NCBI RefSeq assembly: GCF_003432065.1
Contig: NZ_QWDE01000004.1
Coordinates: forward strand, 186,001 to 250,000
Source of the DNA: Mucilaginibacter terrenus
GTDB taxonomy: Bacteria; Bacteroidota; Bacteroidia; Sphingobacteriales; Sphingobacteriaceae
Length of the DNA stretch: 64,000 nt
Direction: 5' to 3'
The position numbers were made by a program, and so were the translations under genes. A model generated the notes under the pieces. The model was given only the letters and a program-made list of their open reading frames with translations. It was not told the DNA's origin and did not search any database. The stretch's first letter is position 1. Each line of letters starts with the position of its first letter. Positions 52,308 to 61,297 of the stretch are shown here, piece by piece.

Positions 52308-52907
52308 ATGCAGTTCTCTGATCTTGATCTTGATAAAACGTACAGCTACGCCGATTACCTTCATTGGACCTTTGAAGAGCGGCTGGAACTTATTAAAGGT
52401 AAGATATTTAAGATGACGCCTGCGCCAGCGTCATCACATCAGCGAATATCATGGGTGATTTCTGGTGAGCTTTACAATTATTTGAAAGGTAAATCTTGCC
52501 AGGCGTATTCTGCTCCTTTTGATGTTAAGCTTCCGCGGATTGAAGAGAACGCTGCTAATAAAATATACACAGTAGTTCAACCCGACATTTGTGTGATATG
52601 CGATCCGACTAAAGTGGACTCCAAAGGCTGCACAGGTGCGCCGGACATTGTTGTGGAGATCCTTTCTCCCGGGAACAACCAAAAGGAATTACGCAACAAG
52701 TACGAAGTTTATGAAGAATCTGGCGTGCTGGAGTATTGGATTGTTTCACCTCAGGATAAAACCTTCTTTAAATATGTTATGGCTGACGGTAAATTCCAGC
52801 CGTCTAAGCTCATGACAATAGGTGATGTTATTACAACACCGGTACTACCAGGCTTTGAGCTAGACCTTGAAACGGTTTTTGCAGGCATAAACGACGATAA
52901 TCTATAG
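52308..52907 (+). CDS. Uma2 family endonuclease-fold protein (DUF820)
   Basis: A 199-residue PD-(D/E)XK-like protein. It has the N-terminal TYSYADYLHWTFEERLELIKGKIFKM (positions ~10-36) and the nuclease core QPDICVICDP, PDIVVEILSPGNNQKELRNKY and YWIVSP. The Asp and the Glu-x-Leu pattern of Uma2/DUF820 are present. Catalytic activity in this family is largely unproven (family knowledge). Start ATG 52308 follows a -7 box by 3 nt. It sits directly downstream of the toxin-antitoxin pair, but with its own promoter box. Confidence 0.9.
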   Translation: MQFSDLDLDKTYSYADYLHWTFEERLELIKGKIFKMTPAPASSHQRISWVISGELYNYLKGKSCQAYSAPFDVKLPRIEENAANKIYTVVQPDICVICDPTKVDSKGCTGAPDIVVEILSPGNNQKELRNKYEVYEESGVLEYWIVSPQDKTFFKYVMADGKFQPSKLMTIGDVITTPVLPGFELDLETVFAGINDDNL

Positions 52908-52969
52908 TCATCCATTTATCATCAGGTGGGGCTAACATCATAAGCAAACAAAACTTACGTTATAGTACT

Positions 52970-52977
52970 TATATTTG
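52970..52977 (+). promoter_or_regulatory. -7 box for the DUF4834 gene
   Basis: TATATTTG matches TAnnTTTG and ends 18 nt before ATG 52996. Confidence 0.5.
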
Positions 52978-52995
52978 TAAGCTAATTTTAACCAA

Positions 52996-53250
52996 ATGCT
53001 TCTCATCAGGTTCTTAATTATTTCAATTTGTGTGCTGTACATCCTGCGCAGCCTTGCCCGTATATTTATCCCTATGCTTTTCCAAAGCGTAGTGAACAAG
53101 GCTCAGGAGCAAGCGCGCGGTCAGCAAAATTATCAGCAGTACAAACGCCCCGAAGGCAAGGTGCAAATAGACCATATACCCGAGGGTGTAAATAAAGGCA
53201 AGGTGCCCGATAACGAAGGTGAGTTTGTAGATTACGAGGAAATAAAATAA
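52996..53250 (+). CDS. DUF4834 family small membrane protein
   Basis: An 84-residue protein with one hydrophobic N-terminal helix (LLIRFLIISICVLYILRSLA) and a polar C-terminus ending in the conserved VDYEEIK, as in DUF4834 of Bacteroidota. It is probably inner-membrane anchored; function unknown. Three nucleotides separate its stop from the start of the next gene. Confidence 0.82.
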   Translation: MLLIRFLIISICVLYILRSLARIFIPMLFQSVVNKAQEQARGQQNYQQYKRPEGKVQIDHIPEGVNKGKVPDNEGEFVDYEEIK

Positions 53251-53253
53251 CCA

Positions 53254-53550
53254 ATGCTTCCCGAAAATTTATACAAACGGCGCCGTAACCATAACAACAC
53301 CCCTCCGCTGGTGCTGCTTATATTGACCAACTGTATTGTATTTGCTTTATTGATACAGTTTTTTGCCGCTTGCGATAAAGTGAACAACTTTTTTTGGGCC
53401 GCTTTAGCCGTACTTGCCTTTTACAACCTGTACACCATACGCCGCAACCCCGACGAGCACAACCGGCTTAACATCATTATCTACTCGGCCAGCATTATTG
53501 GCATGATCGTAACTTTTTACTTCATGAGCCGGCAGCCGCATAACTGTTAA
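53254..53550 (+). CDS. Small three-helix membrane protein, unknown function
   Basis: A 98-residue protein with three hydrophobic segments (residues ~18-38, 46-62 and 75-92), separated by short loops (AACDKVNNFFW, IRRNPDEHNR), with a basic start (YKRRRNHNN). No family recognised. It is cotranscribed with the DUF4834 gene, 3 nt apart. Confidence 0.72.
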   Translation: MLPENLYKRRRNHNNTPPLVLLILTNCIVFALLIQFFAACDKVNNFFWAALAVLAFYNLYTIRRNPDEHNRLNIIIYSASIIGMIVTFYFMSRQPHNC

Positions 53551-53595
53551 TTAAATCCGCTTTAAAGTTATCGTTCCTATTGTCGTTCAATTTCC

Positions 53596-53603
53596 TATTT
53601 TTG
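53596..53603 (+). promoter_or_regulatory. -7 box for the YfhO gene
   Basis: TATTTTTG matches TAnnTTTG, 33 nt before the ATG at 53637. Confidence 0.5.
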
Positions 53604-53636
53604 AGGATTAATAAACTGTCCCTTTAAATAATTTAA

Positions 53637-56132
53637 ATGAATAACTGGTTCAAACGTAATGGCATACATTTGGCTGTTACCGGCATTTTCCTGGCAATTT
53701 GCTTCTTCTTTCTTACACCCGCATTCCAGGGCAAAACATTAGGACAAAGCGATGTGCTTGGTGCACAATCTACCCAAAAAGAAATTAACGATTACCGTGC
53801 AAAGGATACCACCATATTGTGGACTAACCAGATCTTTGGTGGTATGCCCACCTTCCAGATATGGGCACCATACCCCAATAATATTACCACCCATGTAGTA
53901 AGTGCTGTAAAAGCAACCTTCCCTAACCCGGTTGATACTGTACTTATTTTGCTGCTGGGCACCTACTTTTTATTTAACGTACTGAAAATGAACCCCTGGC
54001 TGGCTGCTGCGGGAGCTGTGGCATTCACCTTCTCGTCGTACAATATGATATTGCTGGTGGCGGGGCACTCCAATCAAGCCTTTGCCATAGCGCTGTTTGC
54101 ACCTTTACTGGCAAGCATCCTGTTAACGTTGAGGGGTAACTACATTACAGGCGCTGCCTTAACGGCATTCTTCCTGGCTATGGAGATACGTTCTAACCAC
54201 GTGCAGATGACGTATTATCTAATGCTGGCTATCTTTATTTTGATAGGCATCGAGCTTTACCATGCGGTGAAGGCAAAAACTACAGCACCGTTCTTTAAGG
54301 CGATCGGTTTGCTGGCCATATCTACAATCTTAGCCGTGTCAGTAAATGCTTCGTTATTATGGAGCACTGCCGATTACGGTACGGAAACCATCCGCGGTAA
54401 ATCTAACCTGAAGGCAAGTGATAAAGAGCCAAATGAAGGCTTGGACAGGGACTACGCTTATCAGTATAGCCAGGGCGTTGCCGAGTCGGTTACGTTTTTG
54501 GTACCGAATGCCGCAGGCGGTGGTTCAGGTACAGAAACCCTGGATTCTAACTCCGAAGTAGTTAAAGTATTTACAGATAAGAGTGCACCTGTAGAGCAAG
54601 CCGTTAACATTGCCGGGCAAATATCCAACTTCCCGGGTATGTCTATGTACTGGGGTCCAAAACGCCCTTCTACGTTTGGGCCGTATTATTTTGGGGCGGT
54701 TATCTGCTTCTTATTCGTGCTGGGGCTTATTGTGGTGCGCAGCCGCTTAAAGTGGTGGTTGCTGGCTACGGTTGTACTCACCATGCTGCTTTCATTTGGG
54801 GGCAACTTCCCGTTCCTTTCAGATATTTTCTTTAACTACGTACCGCTATATAACAAGTTCCGCGCGGTAGAATCCATCCTCGCGGTTACCGGGCTTTGTT
54901 TCCCAATACTCGCGCTGTTGGCAGTTAAAGAATTTATTGACAATCCGGACAAAGCCGACCTGTTTAAAAAACTTAAGATCGCCCTGTACATTGTTGGTGG
55001 CCTAACCTTAATATTAGTAGCTGTACCTACAGTTTTGCTCAGTTTTAGAGCATTTGACCAGGTAGATGGTGTAAATGCTTTGACGCAGGCTATGAAAGGC
55101 GATAGTGCTACCGCAAACGCTTTCTCCAACGCGCTGGTTAAAGACCGCACGAACCTGGAACGAGCCGATGCAATACGTTCCCTTGTGTTAATATTAATTA
55201 CTTTTGGCTTGCTTTGGGCATTTGTAAAGCAAAAGATAAACGCCACTGTAATGTCGGTAGCGTTCCTGGTAGTGATATTGGTTGACCTATGGCAGGTAGA
55301 CAAGCGTTACCTTAAGGACGCTAGTTTCCAGGACAAGGTAGAAGCAGCGCAGGCTGTACAACCACGCGAGGTAGACAACTTTATAATGAAGGATACCGAT
55401 CCGGATTTCCGCGTGTATGACAACAGCGCAGCCATGAAATATGACCTGTTCAATCCCTTCTTCCACAAAAGCGTAAGCGGCTACTCAGCAGCAAGGCTTA
55501 AACGGTACGAAGAGTTGATTGACAACCAGTTCACCAAAAGCATAAACCAGGATGTACTGGATATGCTGAACACTAAATACATCATCACTACCGACCCTAA
55601 GACAGGCACGGCCAGCATGCAGGCAAATTCAACCGCTTGCGGGCACGCGTGGTTTGTTAAAAGTGTAAAATATGTAGAAAGCGCCGACGAGGAAATGAAA
55701 GCGATAAGCAGCTTTGCACCTAAAGACGAGGCGATGATAGACAAGCAATATAAAAGCGTTGTAGAGGCTAAGCCACTATCTGCTGACCCCAACGCTACCA
55801 TCAAACTGGTAAGCTACAACCCGCAGCATTTGGTTTATCAAACCAGTTCAGCGGCCAACCAGGTAGCAGTTTTTTCAGAGATATACTACAGCAAAGGCTG
55901 GAAGATGTTTATAGATGGTGTTGAGCAGCCTTACTACCGGGCAGATTACCTGCTGCGTGCGGCAACCATCCCGGTAGGTAACCATAAAGTAGTGTTTGAT
56001 TTCCACCCCGCATCTTACTACACCGGCGAAGGTATCTCAATGGCAGGCTCTATCCTGATGGTGCTGGCCCTTGGCGGTGCAGCATTCACCGAATTACGCA
56101 AAAAGAAAACCCCGGAAGTTATGAAAGCTTAA
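53637..56132 (+). CDS. YfhO family integral membrane protein
   Basis: An 831-residue polytopic membrane protein. The N-terminal half has about twelve hydrophobic helices with the YfhO features: YRAKDTTILWTNQIFGGMPTF, FSSYNMILLVAGHSNQAFAI and ADYGTETIRGKSNL. The conserved PNAAGGGSGTETL block is followed by further helices, and the C-terminal soluble part lies outside the membrane. YfhO proteins are GT-C-like lipid-linked sugar transferases thought to add sugars to cell-surface polymers (family knowledge). Its promoter box and a strong terminator bracket the gene as one unit. Confidence 0.9.
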   Translation: MNNWFKRNGIHLAVTGIFLAICFFFLTPAFQGKTLGQSDVLGAQSTQKEINDYRAKDTTILWTNQIFGGMPTFQIWAPYPNNITTHVVSAVKATFPNPVDTVLILLLGTYFLFNVLKMNPWLAAAGAVAFTFSSYNMILLVAGHSNQAFAIALFAPLLASILLTLRGNYITGAALTAFFLAMEIRSNHVQMTYYLMLAIFILIGIELYHAVKAKTTAPFFKAIGLLAISTILAVSVNASLLWSTADYGTETIRGKSNLKASDKEPNEGLDRDYAYQYSQGVAESVTFLVPNAAGGGSGTETLDSNSEVVKVFTDKSAPVEQAVNIAGQISNFPGMSMYWGPKRPSTFGPYYFGAVICFLFVLGLIVVRSRLKWWLLATVVLTMLLSFGGNFPFLSDIFFNYVPLYNKFRAVESILAVTGLCFPILALLAVKEFIDNPDKADLFKKLKIALYIVGGLTLILVAVPTVLLSFRAFDQVDGVNALTQAMKGDSATANAFSNALVKDRTNLERADAIRSLVLILITFGLLWAFVKQKINATVMSVAFLVVILVDLWQVDKRYLKDASFQDKVEAAQAVQPREVDNFIMKDTDPDFRVYDNSAAMKYDLFNPFFHKSVSGYSAARLKRYEELIDNQFTKSINQDVLDMLNTKYIITTDPKTGTASMQANSTACGHAWFVKSVKYVESADEEMKAISSFAPKDEAMIDKQYKSVVEAKPLSADPNATIKLVSYNPQHLVYQTSSAANQVAVFSEIYYSKGWKMFIDGVEQPYYRADYLLRAATIPVGNHKVVFDFHPASYYTGEGISMAGSILMVLALGGAAFTELRKKKTPEVMKA

Positions 56133-56146
56133 CACCTGGCATATGA

Positions 56147-56190
56147 TAAAAAGAAGAGGCTGCTCCTTAACGTGCAGCCTCTTCTTTTTA
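56147..56190 (+). terminator. Strong terminator after the YfhO gene
   Basis: A perfect 17-bp stem (56147-56163 with 56174-56190) encloses a 10-nt loop, and the right arm ends in five T. It may work in both directions, as A-runs also flank the left arm. Confidence 0.9.
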
Positions 56191-56227
56191 GGGGAAAACT
56201 TAGGGGCTATTTCACCGCCCTTTTACA

Positions 56228-56424
56228 CCTGTATTTTATCCTATTACTTGCAAATAAACTTTAAAACAGCCCGCTTTTTTGGTGTGGTTTTTAAAGAATC
56301 ACGCGGCTACATTGTGTCAAAAACAGCCAAATTGGTGCGTTTAACGCACTTTTTATTGCCTAATTGCACAAGTGTTCAACTTTGTCCTTTTTAGCGTCAA
56401 CACAAAAAAAGCTGAACACTTTTG
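56228..56424 (-). repeat. Dispersed intergenic element, copy B (inverted to copy A)
   Basis: This ~197-bp segment on the minus strand matches copy A (24739-24934) in five collinear blocks: 56413-56424, 56327-56347, 56282-56296, 56258-56274 and 56228-56248. One end holds a near-perfect 12-bp inverted repeat, CACAAGTGTTCA (56367-56378) with TGAACACTTTTG (56413-56424), one mismatch. Its TGAACA/TGTTCA boxes start at 56373, 56413 and 56423, steps of 40 and 10 bp. It lies between the YfhO terminator and the 3' end of serS. Coding potential is negligible. Confidence 0.8.
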
Positions 56425-56438
56425 AACACCAGGGTCAA

Positions 56439-57710
56439 TTAATCGATAAACTCAAAACGGGTATAAGGCACCAATACCTCGGGTATTTTAATGCCGTTTT
56501 CGGTCTGGTTATTCTCCAGTAAAGTGGCTACTATCCGGGGCAAAGCAAGGGCACTTCCATTAAGGGTGTGTGCTAGTTGCGTCTTACCCTCAGCATTGCG
56601 GAAACGCAGCTTTAACCGGTTCGCCTGGAAGGTCTCAAAGTTGGACACGGATGAAACCTCAAGCCAGCGCTGCTGCGCCGCACTCCAGGTCTCCATATCG
56701 TAAGTAAGCGCGCTTCCAAAACCCATATCGCCGCCGCAAAGGCGCAGCACACGGTAAGGCAGGCCAAGCTTTTGTAACAGGCCCTGCACATGCGCGCTCA
56801 TTTCTTCAATAGTCTCGTAAGATCTGTCCGGATGCACTACCTGTACAATTTCTACTTTATCAAACTGATGCAGCCTGTTCAACCCGCGTACATGCGCTCC
56901 ATAAGAGCCAGCTTCCCTGCGGAAACATGGCGTGTGGCCACAGTTCCTCAATGGCAACTCCTCACCTTTCAGGATTACATCCCGGTACATGTTGGTAATA
57001 GGCACCTCGGCAGTTGGTATCAGATATAAGTTATCGAGTCCTACAAAGTACATCTGTCCTTCTTTATCAGGCAGTTGGCTGGTACCAAAACCAGATGCTT
57101 CATTCACCATCAACGGCACGCTCACTTCACTATAGCCAGCCTTTTCTGCCTCATCTATAAAAAAGTTAATTAACGCGCGTTGTAGCTTAGCACCCTTGTT
57201 CTTATAAACAGGAAAACCTGCACCGGCGATTTTCACGCCCAGTTCAAAATCTATCAGGTTGTATTTAGCTGCGAGTTCCCAATGCGGTAGGGCACCTGCG
57301 GGTAGCTGTGGTTTGTCACCGTTCTCCAGCACTACCTCGTTATCCTCAGGTGTTAAGCCCTTCGGCACAGATGAATGCGGAAGATTAGGTAATAGTACCA
57401 ACTTATCCTGTAACTCCTGCTCTACCGCACTTAGTTGCTCAGCCAGCTGTTTGCTTTCTTCTTTCCACTTACCGGTGTTAGCTTTAATGGCTTCGGCTTC
57501 TTCTTTTTTGCCGGCGCGCATCAATTCGCCAATCTGCTTGGCGGCGGTGTTAGCCTGTGAGGATACAGTGTCCAGCTGGTTTTGAGTCGACCGGCGTTTC
57601 TCATCCAGCGCTATCACTTCATCTACCAGATCCAGCTGTTTGAAATTTTTTACAGCTAAACGTTCCAGAACCTGTTCCCTGTTATCACGGATATAACTAA
57701 CTTGCAGCAT
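56439..57710 (-). CDS. serS: Seryl-tRNA synthetase
   Basis: Charges tRNA-Ser. The 423-residue class II synthetase has an N-terminal long coiled coil (residues ~30-105, AVEQELQDKL). Motif 2 is FRREAGSYGAHVRGLNRLHQF, motif 3 TLNGSALALPRIVATLLENNQ, and LYLIPTAEVPITNMYRD is the active-site segment. Complete and standard length. Its 3' end faces copy B of the dispersed element. Confidence 0.97.
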   Translation of the reverse strand: MLQVSYIRDNREQVLERLAVKNFKQLDLVDEVIALDEKRRSTQNQLDTVSSQANTAAKQIGELMRAGKKEEAEAIKANTGKWKEESKQLAEQLSAVEQELQDKLVLLPNLPHSSVPKGLTPEDNEVVLENGDKPQLPAGALPHWELAAKYNLIDFELGVKIAGAGFPVYKNKGAKLQRALINFFIDEAEKAGYSEVSVPLMVNEASGFGTSQLPDKEGQMYFVGLDNLYLIPTAEVPITNMYRDVILKGEELPLRNCGHTPCFRREAGSYGAHVRGLNRLHQFDKVEIVQVVHPDRSYETIEEMSAHVQGLLQKLGLPYRVLRLCGGDMGFGSALTYDMETWSAAQQRWLEVSSVSNFETFQANRLKLRFRNAEGKTQLAHTLNGSALALPRIVATLLENNQTENGIKIPEVLVPYTRFEFID

Positions 57711-57826
57711 TATTTGAATTTTTAAAAGGCAAAGATATAACAGTTGGCGGTTTACAGTAGCAGTTTGCAGTTTTCTTTCAGGAACTTAAACATTACCAGT
57801 AGAAGCTAACCGACACCTGCAAACTA

Positions 57827-58537
57827 ATGAGCGGTAAACTCTTTTTAGTACCCACCCCAATAGGTAACCTCGAGGATATGACCTTTCGCGCCATTCGCGT
57901 GCTTAAGGAAGCCGACCTAATATTGGCTGAGGACACCCGTACATCCGCGCCGATGCTGAAGCATTTTGGTATACAGCAGAAGGTCTTCTCGCACCATCAG
58001 CATAACGAACACCAATCATCGGGGCAAGTCGTAAAGTTCTTGCTTGAAGGTCAGAAAGTAGCATTGATATCCGACGCAGGCACACCCGCTATCTCCGACC
58101 CCGGCTTTTACCTTGTCCGCGAAGCATTAAAGTATGATATTCCGGTGGAGTGTTTGCCCGGTGCCACCGCCTTTGTGCCGGCTTTGGTGAACTCCGGCTT
58201 TCCGACAGATAAATTTTGTTTTGAAGGATTTCTCCCGTTGAAAAAGGGGCGGCAAACACGCTACAAATTTCTTGCTGAAGAAGAGCGCACCATCATACTT
58301 TATGAATCGCCTCACCGTTTATTGAAAACGTTGGAAGAGATGATTACATGGTTCGGCCCGGAAAGACAAATCTCTGTATCTCGCGAGCTTACCAAGATGT
58401 TTGAAGAAACGGTTCGCGGCACGGTGACCGAAGTAAAAACGTATTTCGAAACACACCCGCTAAAGGGAGAGTTTGTAATGTGTGTGGCAGGTGCACCGGA
58501 AAAGCCCGCTAAAAAAAAGTACAAAGACGAAGACTAA
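57827..58537 (+). CDS. rsmI: 16S rRNA 2'-O-methyltransferase RsmI
   Basis: Methylates the ribose of C1402 in 16S rRNA (SAM-dependent). The 236-residue tetrapyrrole-methylase-fold protein has LFLVPTPIGNLEDMTFRAIRVL, AEDTRTSAPMLKHFGI, VALISDAGTPAISDPGF and LPGATAFVPAL, the standard RsmI series. The basic C-terminus is KPAKKKYKDED. The DinB and lnt genes follow closely and are probably cotranscribed. Confidence 0.95.
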   Translation: MSGKLFLVPTPIGNLEDMTFRAIRVLKEADLILAEDTRTSAPMLKHFGIQQKVFSHHQHNEHQSSGQVVKFLLEGQKVALISDAGTPAISDPGFYLVREALKYDIPVECLPGATAFVPALVNSGFPTDKFCFEGFLPLKKGRQTRYKFLAEEERTIILYESPHRLLKTLEEMITWFGPERQISVSRELTKMFEETVRGTVTEVKTYFETHPLKGEFVMCVAGAPEKPAKKKYKDED

Positions 58538-58549
58538 TGTCGTACTAAT

Positions 58550-59086
58550 ATGGATGGCTACCTGCAAAGCGTACGTAAACAGTTTGAGTACTATAAATCT
58601 GTTGGTGAACGGACAATGGATCAGTTGACCGATAATGAGCTATTTTGGAAATACAATGAAGATAGCAATAGCATTGCAACGATTGTAAAACACCTTTGGG
58701 GAAATATGCTGTCTCGGTGGACAGATTTTTTAACTACTGATGGTGAAAAACCATGGCGGGAACGTGAGGCAGAGTTTGACAACGACATAAAAGACAGAGC
58801 CGAACTACTAATTAAATGGAACGAAGGCTGGCAATGCTTGTTTAATGCACTGGATACCATCAACCAAGATAATTGGCAAACTGATGTTTATATCAGAAAC
58901 GAAAGACACACCATAACAGACGCTATCAACCGTCAACTGGCCCATTATCCATACCATGTTGGTCAGATTGTTTTTATTGCTAAGATGCTGAAAGCAGAAG
59001 CGTGGACATCGCTTACAATCCCCCGTGGTAATACTGACGAATTCAACAAAGAGAAATTTGGCAGTACAGATAACAAAGAAGTTTAA
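58550..59086 (+). CDS. DinB-family four-helix protein (DUF1572-like)
   Basis: A 178-residue protein. It begins MDGYLQSVRKQFEYYKSVGERTM and has the histidine motifs SNSIATIVKHLWGNMLSRWTDFL (His near 46) and NRQLAHYPYHVGQIVFIAKML (His triad). The pattern matches the DUF1572/DinB group. Such proteins bind divalent metals; function unknown. The last A of its TAA stop is the first base of lnt, an overlap of 1 nt. Confidence 0.88.
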   Translation: MDGYLQSVRKQFEYYKSVGERTMDQLTDNELFWKYNEDSNSIATIVKHLWGNMLSRWTDFLTTDGEKPWREREAEFDNDIKDRAELLIKWNEGWQCLFNALDTINQDNWQTDVYIRNERHTITDAINRQLAHYPYHVGQIVFIAKMLKAEAWTSLTIPRGNTDEFNKEKFGSTDNKEV

Positions 59087-60702
59087 TGAAAAGAAATACT
59101 ATCCTGCCAGTTATATCGGGTTTATTGCTTTGGCTCGCCTGGCCGCCAACTCCGTACACCACCATCCTGCTCTTTATTGGCCTTGTGCCAATGCTGGTGG
59201 TGATGGAAGATATTATCAACTCTGATGTCCCGAAAAAAGGAAAGCAGATTTTTAATAAGACTTTTTTAGGTTTCTTCATCTGGAATGTTCTGTGTATTTA
59301 TTGGGTATACAACTCTTTAAAAATTGTTGGTGCTATTATCGCAATTCCAATCTCTCTTATTCCCTATGCACTCGGCCCTTTATTGATGTCAACCGCATGT
59401 TGGTTATATTACCGCCTACGGCTTAGAACAACCCGAACCATCGGCCTTATTGGGCTGGTATGTTTTTGGATAGCCTACGAATATCTACACCAAAGCTGGG
59501 ATCTCAACTTTCCGTGGATGACACTAGGCAACGGCTTTGCCGTATCGCACCAATGGGTACAATGGTATGAGTTTACGGGTGTGTACGGCGGCACTATATG
59601 GGTGTGGGCGGTTAACATTCTGGTTTTTCTGGCTTATTTAAAACACAAGCAATCACAACAGAAACAAACCTGGGTGAAGCCGGCAATTGCAGCTGCGCTG
59701 GCTTTTTTATTGCCACAGGGTATATCATTGTATCGCTACTATAGTTACGAAGAACAGGTAAATCCATCTAACGTGGTTGTTGTGCAGCCTAATATAGACC
59801 CCTATTTAAAACAGGACATACCGGCAACAAAGCAGATAGAAGAGCTTACGCATTTAAGCGACTCCGTCGCACAGCCAAATACTGAATTTTTCATCTGGCC
59901 CGAAACTGCTATATCTGAATACATTGATGAGGACCGTATTCTCAACAGCAACCATTACCTACAGGTAAGACAATTCCTTAATAAGTATAAAAATGGGAAC
60001 GTTATTACTGGCGGCGAGACCTATCGCGTATACGACAAGCTCGTTAACGAAACTGCGAGCCCCATGCCAAACGGTGGTTTTTGGGATAATTATAGTACAG
60101 CTATCAACATAGAAAACTCCCAAAAAGTACAATTTTATCATAAATCGAGGTTGGTGCCTGGCGCGGAGTCATTGCCTTTTCAAAACGCGTTATTTTTTCT
60201 TAAACCGGTATTTGCCCATTTGGGGGGCGCTACAGGCAATTATACTATGCAAGCTGAACCGGGTGTATTTTACTCTCAAAGCGGGATTGGCGCTGCGCCG
60301 GTAATATGTTATGAATCGATATGGGGCGAATGGGTTGCTAAGTCGGTTAAAAGCGGGGCGCAATTTATAGCTATTATCACTAACGACGGCTGGTGGGAGA
60401 ACACATCCGGTAAAGACCAGCATATGGATTACGCGAAGCTCCGTGCCATTGAAACACGGCGCTGGGTGTGCCGGTCGGCTAATACCGGTATCTCAGCATT
60501 CATCAACCAGCGCGGAGATGTAGTAAAGCATAGCAGCTGGTGGGTAAGATCCGCTTTGAAGCAAGACATCAACCTAAATTCTGACATTACATTCTATGTG
60601 GAATATGGCGATTATTTGCCCAAGGCCGGTACATTTCTTGCCCTATTGGGTATAGCATTTGTTATAATGAAAGGCATTTTTAGAAAGAGAATCAAAATAT
60701 AA
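59086..60702 (+). CDS. lnt: Apolipoprotein N-acyltransferase
   Basis: Adds the third acyl chain to the N-terminal cysteine of lipoproteins at the inner membrane. The 538-residue protein has about six N-terminal transmembrane helices, then a nitrilase-fold periplasmic domain. The catalytic triad is in place: E273 (WPETAISEY), K353 (HKSRLVPGAE) and C408 (VICYESIWGE). A C-terminal helix ends the protein. This suits the many lipobox proteins in the window. Confidence 0.95.
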   Translation: MKRNTILPVISGLLLWLAWPPTPYTTILLFIGLVPMLVVMEDIINSDVPKKGKQIFNKTFLGFFIWNVLCIYWVYNSLKIVGAIIAIPISLIPYALGPLLMSTACWLYYRLRLRTTRTIGLIGLVCFWIAYEYLHQSWDLNFPWMTLGNGFAVSHQWVQWYEFTGVYGGTIWVWAVNILVFLAYLKHKQSQQKQTWVKPAIAAALAFLLPQGISLYRYYSYEEQVNPSNVVVVQPNIDPYLKQDIPATKQIEELTHLSDSVAQPNTEFFIWPETAISEYIDEDRILNSNHYLQVRQFLNKYKNGNVITGGETYRVYDKLVNETASPMPNGGFWDNYSTAINIENSQKVQFYHKSRLVPGAESLPFQNALFFLKPVFAHLGGATGNYTMQAEPGVFYSQSGIGAAPVICYESIWGEWVAKSVKSGAQFIAIITNDGWWENTSGKDQHMDYAKLRAIETRRWVCRSANTGISAFINQRGDVVKHSSWWVRSALKQDINLNSDITFYVEYGDYLPKAGTFLALLGIAFVIMKGIFRKRIKI

Positions 60703-60707
60703 ATTTG
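60700..60707 (+). promoter_or_regulatory. -7 box for the small lipoprotein gene
   Basis: TAAATTTG matches TAnnTTTG, about 58 nt before ATG 60766; it overlaps the last codon of lnt. Confidence 0.35.
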
Positions 60708-60765
60708 TCTACACTTACATCGCGGGTTACCTTTTTATCCTTACGTGGTATTAAGGTAAAACATC

Positions 60766-61209
60766 ATGAAAAATAAGCCTTTCGTCGTTGCCGCAATGCT
60801 TTTCTTGACAACGGTTTCATTTAGCAGATGCGATTACTATAGCAACTTGTTAAAAGTTCACAACAAATCAAAAGAAAGAATAGCAGTTTTATATTCTAAC
60901 AGAGAAAATCCTGAGAACGTTAATAATGTCGAATTTTATATAGACGATTATAACAGTATACCGCCCGACTACACCAAGGCATTTGATATACCGGGGAAAA
61001 ATGATGCCTGGCATCAGTATATCGAGCAAACCCCCAGAAAGGCTTTATTCATATACATTTTTTCGGTAGACAAGATTAAACTTTACGGTGGCCAGGTTAT
61101 GCCGGATATCATCAGAGCACATGAATATCTGGCGGTACTCAAATACTCTGAAGAAGATTTAATAAAGAATAACTGGGTAGTAGCTTATAATGGCACAACA
61201 TCACAATAA
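60766..61209 (+). CDS. Putative small lipoprotein of unknown function
   Basis: A 147-residue exported protein with a hydrophobic N-terminus and a lipobox-like SFSRC (Cys 22). The mature part has a beta-rich start (LLKVHNKSKERIAVLYSNRE) and the segment ALFIYIFSVDKIKLYGG. I recognise no family. It looks like a lone gene, with a G+C content by eye lower than its neighbours. Between it and the next gene is an 88-bp gap without features. Confidence 0.7.
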   Translation: MKNKPFVVAAMLFLTTVSFSRCDYYSNLLKVHNKSKERIAVLYSNRENPENVNNVEFYIDDYNSIPPDYTKAFDIPGKNDAWHQYIEQTPRKALFIYIFSVDKIKLYGGQVMPDIIRAHEYLAVLKYSEEDLIKNNWVVAYNGTTSQ

Positions 61210-61297
61210 GGAATTTCTTTTACAAAGAACAAGGCGTCTTCGGGCTGTCGGTTGTTAACTTCACTTTGAGATACAATTATTCCAACTAAGAAAGTGT

